Made by a program: the position numbers and the translations under genes. Shown here piece by piece: positions 11,501 through 26,500 of a stretch of DNA of 64,000 bases; the first letter of the stretch is position 1, and the number at the start of each line of letters is the position of its first letter. The stretch is from positions 25,482,946 to 25,546,945 of the forward strand of contig OV121084.1 in NCBI GenBank assembly GCA_921293015.1, written 5' to 3'. Below the pieces are notes generated by a model that was given only the letters and a program-made list of their open reading frames with translations, did no database searches and was not told where the DNA came from. This stretch comes from Phorcus lineatus (Eukaryota; Mollusca; Gastropoda; Trochida; Trochidae).

Positions 11501-14500
11501 TAAAATTAAGAGACATATGCTGGGGAAGGGTGTTGTATCGTGACACTCCTTATACTTATGAAAAGAAAACTTTGAAAGGCACGGTCCTACAACTCACTTG
11601 TACATCTCAACCTCTTCCTCCATCATCTTGGCGTGCTCATCAATGTTCTCCAGTTTGTTGACGTTCTGTTTCTTTAGGGCTTCATGCTCTCCAAGCTCTC
11701 TACAACCAGCAATTGTCACTTCTTACTTGTTAACTTTCAAATAAGTGAATGAGTGAGTGAGTTTTGGTTGAAGAAGTTGTCATTTCTAGTGCTGCACTTT
11801 CAGAGGCAGATTATAACTCCTATCAAATCAGCAAATCTGCAGTTTGCTGGAGGCGAGGTTAATGTTACAACCTTGTAAACATGTCCGCTCTTCCATCTTG
11901 GAAAATGAACACTTCTGACTATTTTCTAAATGTTGTTAATAAAGTGGTCAAAAAGAGTCTTAACAAAACCCATGTAGTTATCATAGATTTATCATAGTAT
12001 GTTTCCCAAATAGCTCAACATTTGAAGTGGTAAGAACATGTGGCTCAAAAGCTTTGTAATCTACTACCAGTTGGCTACCATCTAGCCTAACACTGACCTC
12101 TGTAGCTGGGCTTCCTTCTCCTTGAAGTAGTTGGACAGCACGTTCAGTTTGGTCTGAGCCTCTAGGCTCTGTCTGTCGGCTTTCATCTTGTCAGCTTGTA
12201 GTGTGTCCATCTCACGCTGGATCTTTGCCAGCTGGTCTGTTGTTAAAAGATTTCAATTATTCACAAGCTAAATTTTCTTCAATCAATAAATGGAGGAATC
12301 TACTGAAAACTTTTTCTAAATCCCATGTCAATCTCTAGAAATGTTAAGGAAGTAATATTTTATGAATGCTTCACTCCCTGTGTTTCAAGATCAGATCACA
12401 CTGTAATGTAATAACATCAAATGTTATATAGTTTTTATGGACTATTTTCCTGTTCTAGGGTAAGCATGATATTGTGATCTCTGTATTCTTTTCTGAGTCA
12501 TGTGTCCTCTTCACATATATCTTAAAATCAACAAAGCAAAATGTTTATATTTCATGAGTGCTTCGTTCATTATGATTTGGGCTCACAATAGTGTCATCAA
12601 CTGTAACATTATAAAATCAAATCTTCAGCTCTTTATCCTGAATAGAGGGAAGCCTGGGAGTGAAACACACTTAAAATACATTGTAATGTCTTTTTGGGAG
12701 TTACTTTATCTCTATAATATCTAAAACAGTAGCAAAGTAAAAGTTTTCATACTCTGTGAATGCTTCAATCATTGTGATTAAAACTCAAAATACTAACTTC
12801 TTTTCTCTTCTCTGAGAGTCACATCCCCTCTTACAGTATCTCTAACTGAAAAATACTAACCTTCAACCTCCTTTCTCGCGTCAGTTTCTATCTGTAGTCT
12901 GTTACTTAGAGAGTCTCTCTCTTCTTCTAGCACATACAACGACGCATTAACCTGCAGAAGAAATGGTTGAGCAACATTTATTATAACTTCTAATTATGTC
13001 TAATTATGGCAGATATACAATAAGCAGAGGTATATCTTCTGATACCACTATCAATAGCTTTATGGAAATGTGAAATTGATTTTAAATTTATTTCCAAACA
13101 TGAGCAACTTGAGAATATTTTGTCACTCATTATTTAGTAGATAAAGGGTTAATGCCTTGTTCTTGCTTCATTTCCTAACTCTCAATGATACAGTGGAGCG
13201 GTGGGGTTTGGGTTGTGGGGACGTCACACCAACTCCACCTGTATGTGATACTGCAGAAGCACTGCAGTTTATACAGATAGTTCATGCAGAGTTTACTGAA
13301 TGTAAGAGGCACCTTTGTGTTGAAAGAGTTGGGGACCTTTTATTTTGGTTCATCCCCTTTTTGATATTTTCAGATTATCCAGATGATCCTGCTTATATCT
13401 TGTGTTTAGCTCAAACAAAAGAAAATCTGAAATCAATAACGAGCTACCTACCCGTGAAACATCCATCATCTTCTGTATTTTATCTTCTACCTGTGCTTGA
13501 TCCACTGTAAAGGATAAACAATAAAGTATATTTTCACAAACTTGTTTAGTTAAGGTGAGGTGGTTAAGAATAAATTCATATGTTTGTCTAAAAATGTAAA
13601 AAAGTTTGTCTATTGGAAATATAATTTTCAGTGTTGATGGGATACTGAATTTTAAGTATGACCGCTTTCATTAAAATGTAAAACTTTTTGATAAATATAA
13701 AATATGATTTTCAGTGTGAATTTATCTAAAATTGTGAAATAACTAGGTGTGCTTTGATGCTATGACAGGGCTGAAATTTAATTGCTGTTTTCAAAATGTA
13801 AAATGTATTTGGCTAAATAAAATTTTTATTTTCAGCGTGAAGAGATTGAAAGCCTTTGAAAGAACTATGTGTGCATTTCTGGGATAGCAGGGCTGAAATT
13901 CATGGAGTTGATGTCAAATGTAAACTTTTAAAAATGTGAATCAATCTAAATCTTTGAAATCAACTTTGTGTGCATTGATCAAAAACCAGATTTGAAACGG
14001 GATACATTATGAAACTTATATTTCATTGAGCAGGAAGGACAGAAATATTTCAGTGACAGACAGTGATTGAATGTGTAGCCTCACACAGTGAGTATTTCAA
14101 CTATAGACATAATGTCACTCACATGTTTCTTCTCCTTCTCCGTCCCCTTCTAAAGCCTTCAACTGGCGGAAACAGTCCCGCAAAACCTAAAGAGGAAGTA
14201 GGGAAAAATTGTATGATCTCTAGCTTCAAGTATCTGATAATTTTACATTTTTTGCAGAAACTGTTTGAAATAAGCTCTCCTGGGTGAAAGTGGATCACGA
14301 CTCTATGTATGAGGTCTACAAAACTGGATGACCAAATGTGAGTTAATACCTATCTCCTATTTTCTCCACTCGGATGTATCTGAACTCTAACTTCCAACAT
14401 TATTTCTGTAGTTATGTGAATGTTTTTTTCGTATGAGTTTTAGAGATTTCAGTTTGGAGAGATCAGTACTGCAAAATTTAAATAATAAGGGATTTTGAAC

Positions 14501-17500
14501 AAGGAAAAATGGCTCAATTGTGACAGAGGTTATGTGGGAAGTTTTGATTTGAGCAACTGCTTTAGAGAAAGTGGTCTTAACCTGATAATGCAGATATACT
14601 AAGTGGTTCTCAACATCAGACCATAATTCAAGATTATTTTATATGTATAAGTCCTGTAACTGAGTTATAAGGAATGGTTTCTCACAATTCTGCAGAAAAA
14701 GAGATAACTCAAGCCATTCATTGTGTCATGTACACATTTTAGATTATTGCTTTCATACATAGGTTCCGTGATACAGAACCAATCACTTGCATTCATAGGA
14801 AGCTACTTTTGAATAAAACTGCTAATGTCAGATGTCCGGTTAAGATTACAAAAGGAATAGTGCTTGAATGTTGCAGGTCATGATGGCTTGGGCCAAAATA
14901 CCATGATAATATGAACTCATTAACATATTTGAATACTCTCAAATTTAAAAAAAAAATTTAAAATGACACACACAACACACAAATTTATACAAATGTGTTG
15001 CAAGGTTTAGGAGTTTGAAATAACAGTAATCAAATTATTTAACAGACATAAAAATAAAATTTTAATGATTAATGTTCTTTATTAAAGATAGGTTATTTTA
15101 AAAGAAAACCTTAAGTAAAGCAAAAAATCAAGTTTTAATGATCTAGTCATCTTAATTCTATCATTTCAAACATACCTCCATCTCGTTATCCTTGAAGTCG
15201 ACAGTTTCCTGCAGCCGTTTCATCTCTTCCTGTGTCTCCTTCTGTCTTTCTTTCAGGTCATCCACTCTGTAACCATAGCAACAATTCAATCTCATTAAAA
15301 TTATCTTTAGGTGTCCAAGGGTCATAAAATTGTTTATTTATAATCAGTATTCAACAAGGTACCTGTCCCAGCCATTTCTACCTTCTTAGTCTGCAGTTCT
15401 AGAGAAGAAGTTGAGAAAGTGTAAAGTTTGGAGTTAGTTGATAGGAAGATGAAGAATGTCCATTGGGCCTTTAAACAAACACAGAAACAAATGTTTCTGA
15501 TTGCAAGAAAATGTTTGTCAATCAAAGGAAGCAGTTTAAAACGATGGTACCACGATCAGTTAAGCTATGCAAATCCATTTCCCTACCTTAAGTGATTAAA
15601 AGTATTAAAAAATGGCTGCCATTGATTTTTGCTTGATTGTTTCCTCTATGATTAAGGATTACCTGTTGAAAAATAAGATGCTTTGACCCTCTGAACACAC
15701 ACATTTGGCATAAAGTAATGCTTATTGGGGAAAACTTGAGAATATATATGTTTTAAACAAATGATCATGCCCCTTTAAAGAACCTGATTTATAACAAGAC
15801 TTTATGATATTTTACTTTTCTTTCCAGTCATCAGCTTCAGATAGGAGTTGTTGTTTACTTGTCTCAAGATGTTTAACTTGTTGAGTCAGCGATTTTATTT
15901 GTCCAGTCAGCGTTTTCATGTCTTCAGCAGAGTCCTTGACCTCTCTGGTTTTCTAGATAAATAACAACAAGTGAATGATAGTCATACATCTTAGTTGTAA
16001 TATTATTTCATAATGTTGTTGACATCTGTTATTTCAAAACAACATGAATCAAGCCAAACATTTTTTTTCTGATACTGTTTATCAAAACTTCTACAGGAAT
16101 AAACAATAGATCTAGTTCATGAAAAAGGAAGCCTACCATCTCCAACTGTTCTTCCATCTTTTTATTTTTATCTTCTAGTTTCGAAATCTGCTTCTGGAAA
16201 TCCTTGACCTGAAAAAAAAAAATAGAGTTATAAAAATTATCACAACGTGATAATCAAAACCACAGCCTCAAGAACATATTTTTGGTACATTATAACTCAA
16301 ATTAATTAAGCTACTAACTATATAATATTTAATAAAATAATTCAATTTTAGTTAAATAATTCATTTTGAAGATAAGGTAAGTTAACGATAGGCCTTGAAG
16401 CTATGGATAATGGGATCTCACCTGTTTGTCCTTAGACTGTGAGTTATTTTTGTTTGAAGAAAGCTGACTTGACAAATCATCGACCTGTTCTTGAAGCGTC
16501 ACAATCTGTTTCTTGAGAGCCTCATTGTGAAGCTGAAATACAAGGGAGGTAAATTAGCCTTAACAAAAACCAACAACCACTAAACTTTTAAAAAACCTTA
16601 ACAGCCAAAATAGAAAAAGCTACCTAACCACAAGCAAATGGCTGTCTCTTTTAAGATGGAGGTCAGTAAGCCCCTTGGGCTTGTGTGAGTTAAAATCTAA
16701 TAGGTGTCTACAATTGAAGAGGTTATTTGTCAAATTCTAAGTAGGGCAGGTTGATATTTCCAACCATAAGTACTGATTGCATGTAAGGAATAAAAGTTAT
16801 TTGGAAAACTGACAAAATCACATTTAAATAATTTGGAAGGAGAACCAATAAATCACGTTTACATAGATTTGCTTTTTCCTGATAAGTCAACTTTGAAGCA
16901 CTTATATATTGCATACCTGTGTGTTTTGTAAATCTGTTTGGATAGTCCCTGAAGATGATTCCTGAGTCAGCATTAGTTTCTCTATTTGTAATTTCTAAAA
17001 CAAAAAGATCAAATAAAAAGATGGTAAAAAACAACAAACATAAAAGTTACAACAGGAGAAAGACAGAACATTTTCTTGTAGGTGAATGCATTAAATACCA
17101 GCATAGCCATGCAGGGGTCAGTAACAGTTATGTGTGAAATATCCAGATGACATAGAGGATATTCAATGATGTTTGTCAAATACGATGTTTATCTCATCGA
17201 GTGGTGTGTGCACAGTTGATATTTTCACGAGTGGCGCAGCCAACCCTCACTTCCTATCATGCCCAATTGCCCATGTACATAATTTATAAATTTGCCACAA
17301 CAAACTAGTTCCAAATAACGAAAGCTAAAAACGGTTGCAAAATACATTATATCCCGTAAAAACAAACCTATTTACCAAAAAACCCCACTCTATAAACTCA
17401 ATTTTGACAATTAATTTCAAACCTTTTTGTGTCAGCTTGACCTTCTGACGAGTGACAATAAAGTATATCGCCACTGAGTAGATTGACAATGAAAGTTATC

Positions 17501-20500
17501 GCCACTATGGCCTGATAGAGGGTATATTTCACTGATAAAATAAAGTATCTCATTCTCAATTATGTAATAAAACTGGATATCAACTGCTGGAGAGAAAAAG
17601 TTTCATATTTTGGGTCACACTTTCTGCAATGATACAAGTTCCAACTTTTGTATCCTTACAGGGTTCAAACCAACATCCTCAGAGTCAGGCAACTAATAAG
17701 AGCACTGAATGCACCAACAGCTTACCCACTTGACCACCAGGCCTTGATAAGATCAAGGGGTCAAGTATGTGTCCTGAAAAGTAGAAGAATTAATACTGTT
17801 GCAGATAGTGTGATCCCAGATATCACTATCTAAATGACATGTATTATTTAGTGTTGCAGAGATTGTATACAAGAGTCGTCTGGACGAACCTCAGTACGCA
17901 TTTGTTGCAGCTCATCCTCCAGATTTTCCTTCTCCTTTGTTGCAACAAACAGCTTCTCCTCGATCTCTTGCACCACAACTGCAACATACAGGATACTACA
18001 TAAGTGTCCATGTCATATTGTATGATACTTGTACTCGAAGATAAGTATTTTGCAAGCAAGAGTATAGGTTATACTGAAAATAATGCGTGTCATAAAAACA
18101 GTAGTCATAACATTGTCACAATAAAATATTCTTTCTATTGCCAAAGTCTCAAACTTAAGTCTACTTACGAGCCTAAGCGTAACATGATGTCAAAGCATTG
18201 TTGATGTCATAAAGTCATAATCAAAAAGTGTTATTTTGCAATGGGCATCACATAAAAAATATGAGCTCCCAAATGATTACACCTAAACAAAGTTGAAAAA
18301 CGTTTTTGTTTGGATCGAAAACCATCTCAATAGCAATTGCAATATTGGGTCACAATAGTCTATCGTTATCGTAAGAGTGGGTTGCAATAGATTATTTCTC
18401 TCGCAATAGTCAAATTAGGCCCCTTTTACCGATATATTTGATCTTTTGTGATATTTTCAAGTTTAATAGAACTTACGTAATGGATCCTTCTTGTGAACTT
18501 TCTTGCTCTGAAACAAAAAGAAAACATTTCATACATACACTCTCTCCCCACTTATCATGGGGTTTCACAATACATATAAAAAAGCTATTAAAAAAACACA
18601 GGCTCAGGTTGAGGATAATTTAGCACTGAGACATTTAAGAACCATAAGAGGAAAGAGTTGATCACGAATAGACAAAGAATCTTCTACAACACAAAGGCAT
18701 CAGTGATATACCCAGCAGGGATATCAGTGACCAACCCCACAGCGATATCAGTTACTTACCCTACAAAGGCACCAGTGACCTACCCCACACAGTTAACAGC
18801 AATCTCCCCCACAGTCATATCAGTGACCAAACACACAGAGGCACAAGTGACCTATCCAATAAAGGCACCAGTGACCTACCCAACAGAGATATCAGTAACC
18901 TACCCAACAGAGATACCAGTGTACCTCTCGGAGATATCAGTGACCTACCCCACAGAGATATCAGTGACCTACCCCATAGCGATATCAGTTAATTAACCCA
19001 CAAAGGCACCGGTGACCTACCAAACAGAGATATCAGTAACCTACCCAACAGAGATATCAGTGGCCTACCTCTGGAGACATCAGTGGCCTACCTCTTTGAG
19101 ACATCCTTGACCTATCCCAAAGAGACATCAATGACCTACCCCACCTACAATTGCATCGGTAACCTACCCTATTGAGGCACCAGTGACTAACCCTACAGTT
19201 GTGTTAGTGACAAACCCACTAGAGGAATAAGTGATCAACTCTAACAGAGGCAAAAGTTACCTACCCCACAGAAGCAGCTGCACAGGGAGACAGTGACAAG
19301 AGATATGAGTGAGGCGATCATCATCAGCACACAGAATGTTGGTGAGAGTCCAAGTGGTTCCTGTTCAAGCAGTGACTGTATTGATGGAGGAAGCTGTGGA
19401 ATCAAAGACAGTAGTTAATCAATGACTTGAGAACAAGGAAAAATCAGTTATTTGCTATGATAATACAGTTCGGTTAAATAACATAGTGTTAACATCCTGT
19501 CCACTTAAAATTGAAGCAACATAAACTTGTGGTTGGTCAACATGATGATAAATCAAAACATTATGCCAAAAGAATGGGGGAGACGTTTGAACTACTTACA
19601 ACAAAACCATCAGATGAGCATCAGTTCAAAATCAATCCATTACCAACATGACACTCCCTACCTGCCCAATAATGGACTTGATGCCCCCCTCCAGCCTGCC
19701 CATCACTCCTGGTCCACTTGCTGCCTTCTTCTCCTCCTCCTCAGCCTTCTCAAGTTCCTCCTCATTGAAGTGTCGGCCCAGGTGGACTCCTGTCTCATAG
19801 GGATCATCTGCTGGGGGAATCACTGTCGTTAAGTCGTCATCAGTTGATGCTGTGACCGTCTGCTCCTCTTGTGCTGGCGGAACGGTTGTCACATCCAAGG
19901 GGGGAGCAGGAATTTCAGCATAATTTGGTGCCACTGTTGTCGTTTGAGTATTCTCATTTGGAATTTCACTAGCTTTTTCTACATCATCTGGTTGTTTTGG
20001 AGCCTCCTTGTGGACATGACCTTGGTTTGCTGGAGGATGACCTTGACCTACAGAAAGAGGTTTACGGGAAATAAAATCATCACTATGATACATTTGATCA
20101 GCAGTAGGCTCAATTTGGATATTTGCTTCCTTAGACTCATCAGTATCATTGACAGGTAATTCAACTATGGATTTCTCTCCATTACCTTCAAACTGGGATG
20201 CTTCTTCATGCTTGTCTTCAACCTTTTCAGCTTCCACTTTTTCTTCTTCCTTTTCCTTTACTTCTGGTTCCTCATTACCAGAGTGAGCACTTTGCGTGTA
20301 CTGAAAACCTGGTGGTTCATCAACAAAAGGAAGATCAGTTATATCTGGAGTATATTTAGTCTCTGTAGGATTAACTTCTACATGAGTTGAAGCTGATGGA
20401 GTTGTGCTCAGTTCCTGTGGAGATGTTAGTCCAGCCATATCATCAAAGTCTTCAAACAGAGGTATGGTTGTCCCGTCTATCACAGTGTGTCTAGGGTTTG

Positions 20501-23500
20501 GTTCTTGGGTTTCTTGAACTGGGATCTGATGCTGCTGTTCCTGAGTATGACTTGCCTGGGCATCAAGTCCAGGAGTTGGAACAGATGCCGTTACAGTGAC
20601 CTGTTCTTCCATACTGGAGGACAGTTCAGCATCAGTGGCAACACCGATGTTTCCAGGTGTAAAGGCAATGTCTACAGGTTCTCTCTGAACATGCTCAGAT
20701 GAAGTTGGCTTCAAATTGTGTTGTTCTGTTTCTTCTTGTTTCTCATCTACTTTTGGAGCTTGAGATTTGCTTATTTCTTCCACTGTTTCTACAGCTTCGC
20801 CACCAGTGTCATATCGCGCCTCTCCTCCTACAGGTTTTTCTTGCTCTCTGTGATCCTCAAATTGTGTACCATCCAGATTCAAAGGTTTCTTACCAAATTC
20901 TCCTGCACTGCCAAAGCCTTGTTGATCAACAGGTTTCTGGTGATTTGGCTCCACGTATTGGTCAGTGTTCTCTTTACCCTCGTGCTGAGGATTTCCAATT
21001 TCAGGCTGCTGAGGAATCTGAACTTGTTGTTCTTGCTGAGGATCTTCATGTTGTTGAGGATATACTTGTTGCTGAGAAAACTGTTCTTGAGCCTGGCCTT
21101 GGTTGACCTGAGGCTGGCTTGAGGCATCCTCGGTTTTCTGTTGCTGTTCTTGGTTGGTATTCAGTTGCTGCTGATGATCCACAATGCCTGCCTGCTGTTC
21201 TCTCTCTTGATCAATGTTCTCTTGATTCATTTGCTGCTGATCATGATGAGGTTGAAAGTGGAGAGTATTGTCACCAGGTGCCTTTTCTTGTGCATCTTTA
21301 GGGGTGGTTAATACATTTTCATCTATTTTAACCTGATTATGATGTTGTTCCTGTTGCTGCTGCTGCTGCTGCTGTTGTTGATCCTGACGTTGCTGTTGAT
21401 GAACTTGATTTTGGTCGACATGCTGCTGCTGATCCTGATGTTGTTGCTGATGGTTATCTCTGTGATCTTGTTGTTGTTGCTGCTGAAAATTTTGTTGTAG
21501 ATTCTGGTTTGGATCTTGGTTTTGTTGTTGCTGTTGCTGCTCTAGATTTTGTCGCTGTTGTATCTCTAGATTTTGTTGCTGTTGTTGTTCTAGATTTTGT
21601 TGCTGTTGCAAATTTTTTTCATGTTGCAGCTGCTGATCAAAATGTTGATGCTGTTCCTGATTTTGTTGTTGGTGCTGTTCAGCTTGCTGTCCCTCCTGCG
21701 AATTATCCAGTAGATGGTCATGCATCTGGGCGGCTGGTGTGTCAGTCTGGATCACTTTATCCGATTCTTCCTTCTTCTCTGGCTCCTCCTCGTCTTTCAT
21801 ATCTGACAACATAATGACAAAATTGCCAGTGTTTTCAAATTATATACATCAAATAATTCTTAAGAAGCTTATGGATTTAGTTAAGTTTCTAAACTGGAGA
21901 AGAAATCAACTGACTTAGAAAATGAAAACCAATAAAGACAATGGTCATCAATAAAACTGAAAGTTGAAGTTAATGGTCAATATCATTTTTTTTTTAGTTC
22001 AATTTGAATTTGAATTTTTTTTTTATGGTTTTCCTGCTTATTCAGCAGTTTTCTAGAATGTTACATGTCAGGCAAGTCATAATGTGTGATCGACCGTTTT
22101 AATCATGCTTTAACTTATCTATGTAAGAATTGGAACGTATTCTTCATCATTCAAAATGTTTTAAAAGCAGATTATTTGTAGTGAATAAGACAGGGTTAAT
22201 GTGATTAGTGATGCAAACAGGCAGTAACTGATTAAATTACCGAACACAACAAGTACTTCATTTATATCATCAGGGTGAAAGAGTTAACAACAAATAAATG
22301 TGTGTGTGAAGTTTGTACCCGTAATTTTGAATGGGGTCACTGTCAGAATAATTTGATTCTGAATGGGAACAAGTAACTCAGTATTATTTTTCTGTATTAT
22401 TCTTCTGCTACCATTTTGGCGTTATTTATATGTTTATTGGTGTTATGTACGTTTCATTAAGGTGGTATACTAGGTTGTCTAGATATCTGGTCAGTTGACT
22501 ACTCATGCGCAGTTTGCATTCTAGATTTATATCATTCAAGCTATATGAAGCAAAAGTATAAGTATAAAAATAATGACTTCTTCTGAGAAATGTCTTTTTG
22601 AAGAAGATTATTTAATGCAACATTCTCATTGTTAACTTGCAAACAGGTATTATTCTGTATTTAAACTCTGGTCACAAATATGAGTTTATTTGTTACTTGT
22701 TTGTTCCCTGATATCAAGCCATCCTTGATTTGTCCCAACAGGGGAAGCTGAGAAACTCCTATGCAAACCTCTGCACTTATCTGAGCAATTCTTAGGCTTG
22801 AAATGAGGAAGACTGATTTGATTAAATGCAAGTCTGTTGTGTAATCAGAGTTGCTGTTAAAAAAGTACATATTCGCAAAGCCTTAGCTCTGATGTTATAG
22901 GAAAACTAGAATTTATTACATTAAGCATTTTCCCCTTTAAGTCCTCCTCACAGAAAACAGTCTTGTACTAAGGAGACTGAACCTTGATAAAGGCCTCAGT
23001 AAGTTTGCTTTCAATTTCAATACAGGAACTGGTAGGTCTCAGTGACAACAAGCATGCTTGCTAAGCATCAACTGTTTTCATTTGCAGAAATTTTGCAGAT
23101 AGGTTGTGCTGCTGTTTTGTCATTTCAGGAATCTGCCGGAAGTCCTAGAATTGCCCGATTTAGAACAGAGGTTAGTGCAGGAGTTTATGACTTGAGCTAC
23201 CCGTGTGGAGAGAATTTGGGTTAAAGGTAAAACTGACATCAGTTTCTAGTTGAATGCTGATAGCCGTTTGACACACTCTTTTAATAGGCTTGTTGTCATC
23301 ACTTATAAATTAGCATTTGAAAAATGTAAGGAGAGGATCAGTTTTGAGTGCTGCTGCAATTCTTCGGTCATTAACAGCACGACAAGAGACAGTCTGTGTG
23401 GAAGACATTACAATAGATCTCAAACCAACATCTCACTTCCAGTTGTAAGAGACAAGACATGAAGAGTTCAAGCTGTGAGTCCAACATTATGTCAGAAGAC

Positions 23501-26500
23501 ATTCTTGAGTTAGTTAACAAGTTCACATTTCTTCACACACCAAACAAGCACAAGTCGACAGAGTGATAGAATTATGTGATAACCCAACAAGTTAATTTAC
23601 CCTTAACAGAACATGCATTTATCACATGGTTTGAGAGATACTTTTTAATAAGTTTGGGGTTGGCTGTGCTACATGCCAAAATGTGAACATGTGAATTCCA
23701 AACAATTCACTTGATTATGCAACCCAAATGCCAAATATCATGACAAAAACTTTCAATGAAAGCTGAAAATGAGCCTAAGGGCAAACTGACTGAGCTTTTC
23801 AATTTTTCAATATATTTTCAATATCTCAACATTTACTTAAAAATCCCCTTTATATATACCAATATTCAGCACAATTTAACTGATTGGATGTGTCTCTTTG
23901 TTTCTGAATACAGTTTAAAATGTTTTGGCGCTTCCTATATTTCCTAACCTGATAGTCAACATTTACGTTGAACCAAATATTTTGCCAATTCCTTACATGG
24001 ATCTTTTATTTGTACATCATAGCAAAAAATCGATTAGATATACAACCTACAATCAATTGTCTATTTAATGAAATGAATAAATAGACATACTAAAAATTGA
24101 TATTTCAAAAGAAATATATTGCCGACAATGCACTTATTATTGCGTCAGCTCCTAGTCAAAAGTGTCCGAAGTTCGGGCGACCTCGGGTGGTGTCCAAACC
24201 TCGGTCAGTTTGCCCTTTATTTGTGCATATCTTTTGAAAATTCTAAAATTTGAATGATTGGTTTATCCAGTAGTTACTGAAGAAAAGTTTTAATTCCCCA
24301 AAACATGTATCTTTGTAATGTATACTGTATACGTATACTAAACCAATTAGCATTAAGCTGATAATATATATAACCCGCATTTCACTTCCAATTCAGCACA
24401 TAAACAATGAATCCATAACAATATTAACAATTTAGTCCATATGAGACACTGAATATTGAATATGTCTTCCATAATTATCATAAATACAAAACCCCTACAT
24501 TATGCACCCCCCCCCCCCCCCCCACCCCCTTCATGCTCCACCCTAAACTAAAAAAACTCAAACAAACCCAATTATTTCAGATAAGTGTTAAGTTGATGCC
24601 ACTGTCTAACAACAATTCTTTTTGGAAAACGCATCAACTAAATAAAAGCAATCTTAATTCTTAAAGGAGAAAAAAAGCCTACATAATTGGTAATGAATAA
24701 ACAAACTGCCAAAATATAAACTATATTAACTAAGGTGTTGAAAAAATGTTTGCAAAGCATGCTATTCACATTCTGTTAGAACATACAGATTATACAGTAT
24801 AACATAACTTGTTATGTGACATATATTATTACATGCTTGTGTGAAATATTTAATATAAAACCACACCTCCTAAGTCATCAAAGTTTTCGTGCAAATCAAA
24901 AAAATTCTTATCAAGATCTTCCATTCCCAAAAGAAAATCATCATCAGCCATATCTGAAAATAACATTACATGAAACTAAAGATTTCTAACTCTTTAAACT
25001 ACAAAAATGAAAATTTCTACTTATTGTTGAAAACAATCTTGTACATAAAATTTTACTGGCCTAATAAATAAAAATTTAAGCAAGAGTCACTGCATGTAAC
25101 AATATTCCAACTCAACTTTAAACAATAGTCCATAGTTCTGAAGACAATTTGAAATATGTACAACAAAGTACACTAAACCATGAACAGGTTTTAGTCTCAC
25201 GAACGCACCTTCTTACCCAGCTTGCCGACCTCGTGCAAGGCGAGCTCGCTAGCAGGCAACGTGTCAGCCACGAGGTTTTCACTAACAGTAGATTTTCACA
25301 CAATAATTGATGTATGTGGGCTAGCCAATTTAAATCTTTTTGAGTTCAGACAAAATCTGACTTAATATTTATTGGGATTTACACGTTAACTCGTGTGTGC
25401 TTGTCACAATTTTGCTAATTAGACAAAGTCTGATTATATTTTTCATATATGTTATATCAAGCCAAAACTTGTAATTTCTACTCATCTTCCATTTTCCATG
25501 TGTTTATTAACACATTTACAAAGTCTTTGAGGCATTTTGTGACATAGTACTATAGCCTTGTAGCTATAGTGGGGATTTCTTTAGTGGGTATTTCATTTGT
25601 TTCTTACTTTCACATTACACTGCACTTTTCATGATTATTTAACAGGGTCATCTTTAAGTTTGGAGGTCGGAGTGGATCATTATTATCTTTCCTTTTTCTT
25701 CTCACTATCTCACTTTCATTCTACTGCATTCACTCTTCAAAACAACTTACACAAGGTTTGAAATAATATTTGAAAATAAAATCAGGTACGATAAAATCTT
25801 ACACCATAAGATTCTCATTGAAATAACATTTTCAATCTTATGACGTCATCTTTGATATAATGGAACAATAAGATGACATATGTGATGACCGGATTAGGTT
25901 AGGCGATCCAGAAACTCCGTTCAGAAACTGAACATGTTTCACGAACTTTTCCAATGTTTTGGGAAATATAATGAATAGAACATTTGCAGGGTACGAATTC
26001 GTTTTTTTTCATGCCCTGCACCAAGTGCAGTCAACTGATTTTACCAGACTGCACCTGTGTCTCTCTGGCTGCACCAAAGATCATCACAATGGGTGACTTA
26101 GTTTTACATATTAAAATCTAAATGAATATGTTTTTGTTTTTTTTACGTTTGGTTGAACGTCAATATGTTCAGAAGCGCGTTTCTCACTTGACCTAGGCAG
26201 ACTCGTACTTTCTTGAATTTCTGTAAAATTCTCTGTAATTTGTTCGGCTGAACTTGAGCTTGCTTCCGGCACTGTTTCATTCAGATTGTCTCTATCTTTC
26301 TTATCAGTTTTGTCCGTCTTCGTAAAAAACTGTAAGAGTTTCGATTGACCAGCTTGTTTTGACATCTTGGCCACGTGTGACAGCAGGACGATATGGTTGC
26401 TAAGCGACAATGTTTTCACTGAAGTTAAAAACGAGTTCTCACGGAAATATCCGAAGAGTCTGAATTTAGCTATTTTTGTTAAAATGCGGAAGTAAATCAC

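Larger units (their letters stand above)
9113..18507 (-). other. MIA3: TANGO1 exons 10-25: cytosolic coiled coils
   Basis: Sixteen short exons encode heptad-like, Lys/Glu/Gln-rich sequence from about residue 1023 to 1456. KIQKMMDVSR (exon 18) and IAANEKKAHENWLAARAAE (exons 23-24) match the conserved second coiled coil that pairs with cTAGE5-type partners and tethers ER-Golgi intermediate membranes. Introns are 125-2400 bp with good GT-AG ends. Confidence 0.88.

Noticed and set aside
13157..13510. 117-codon + strand frame
   Set aside because: Overlaps TANGO1 exon 18 on the other strand; no motif and no coding context.
17658..17745. A functional tRNA gene
   Set aside because: A- and B-box-like words exist, but acceptor and T stems do not pair well; better explained as a SINE head.
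18658..18996. 112-codon + strand frame with ISVTYPTE octapeptide repeats
   Set aside because: It is a translation of the 24-bp minisatellite (period divisible by 3), stops inside the array and lies antisense in a TANGO1 intron.
20699..21122. Overlapping + strand frames of about 135 codons
   Set aside because: Shadows on the opposite strand of the TANGO1 Gln-rich exon; Leu/Val-rich because of the complementary CAG composition.
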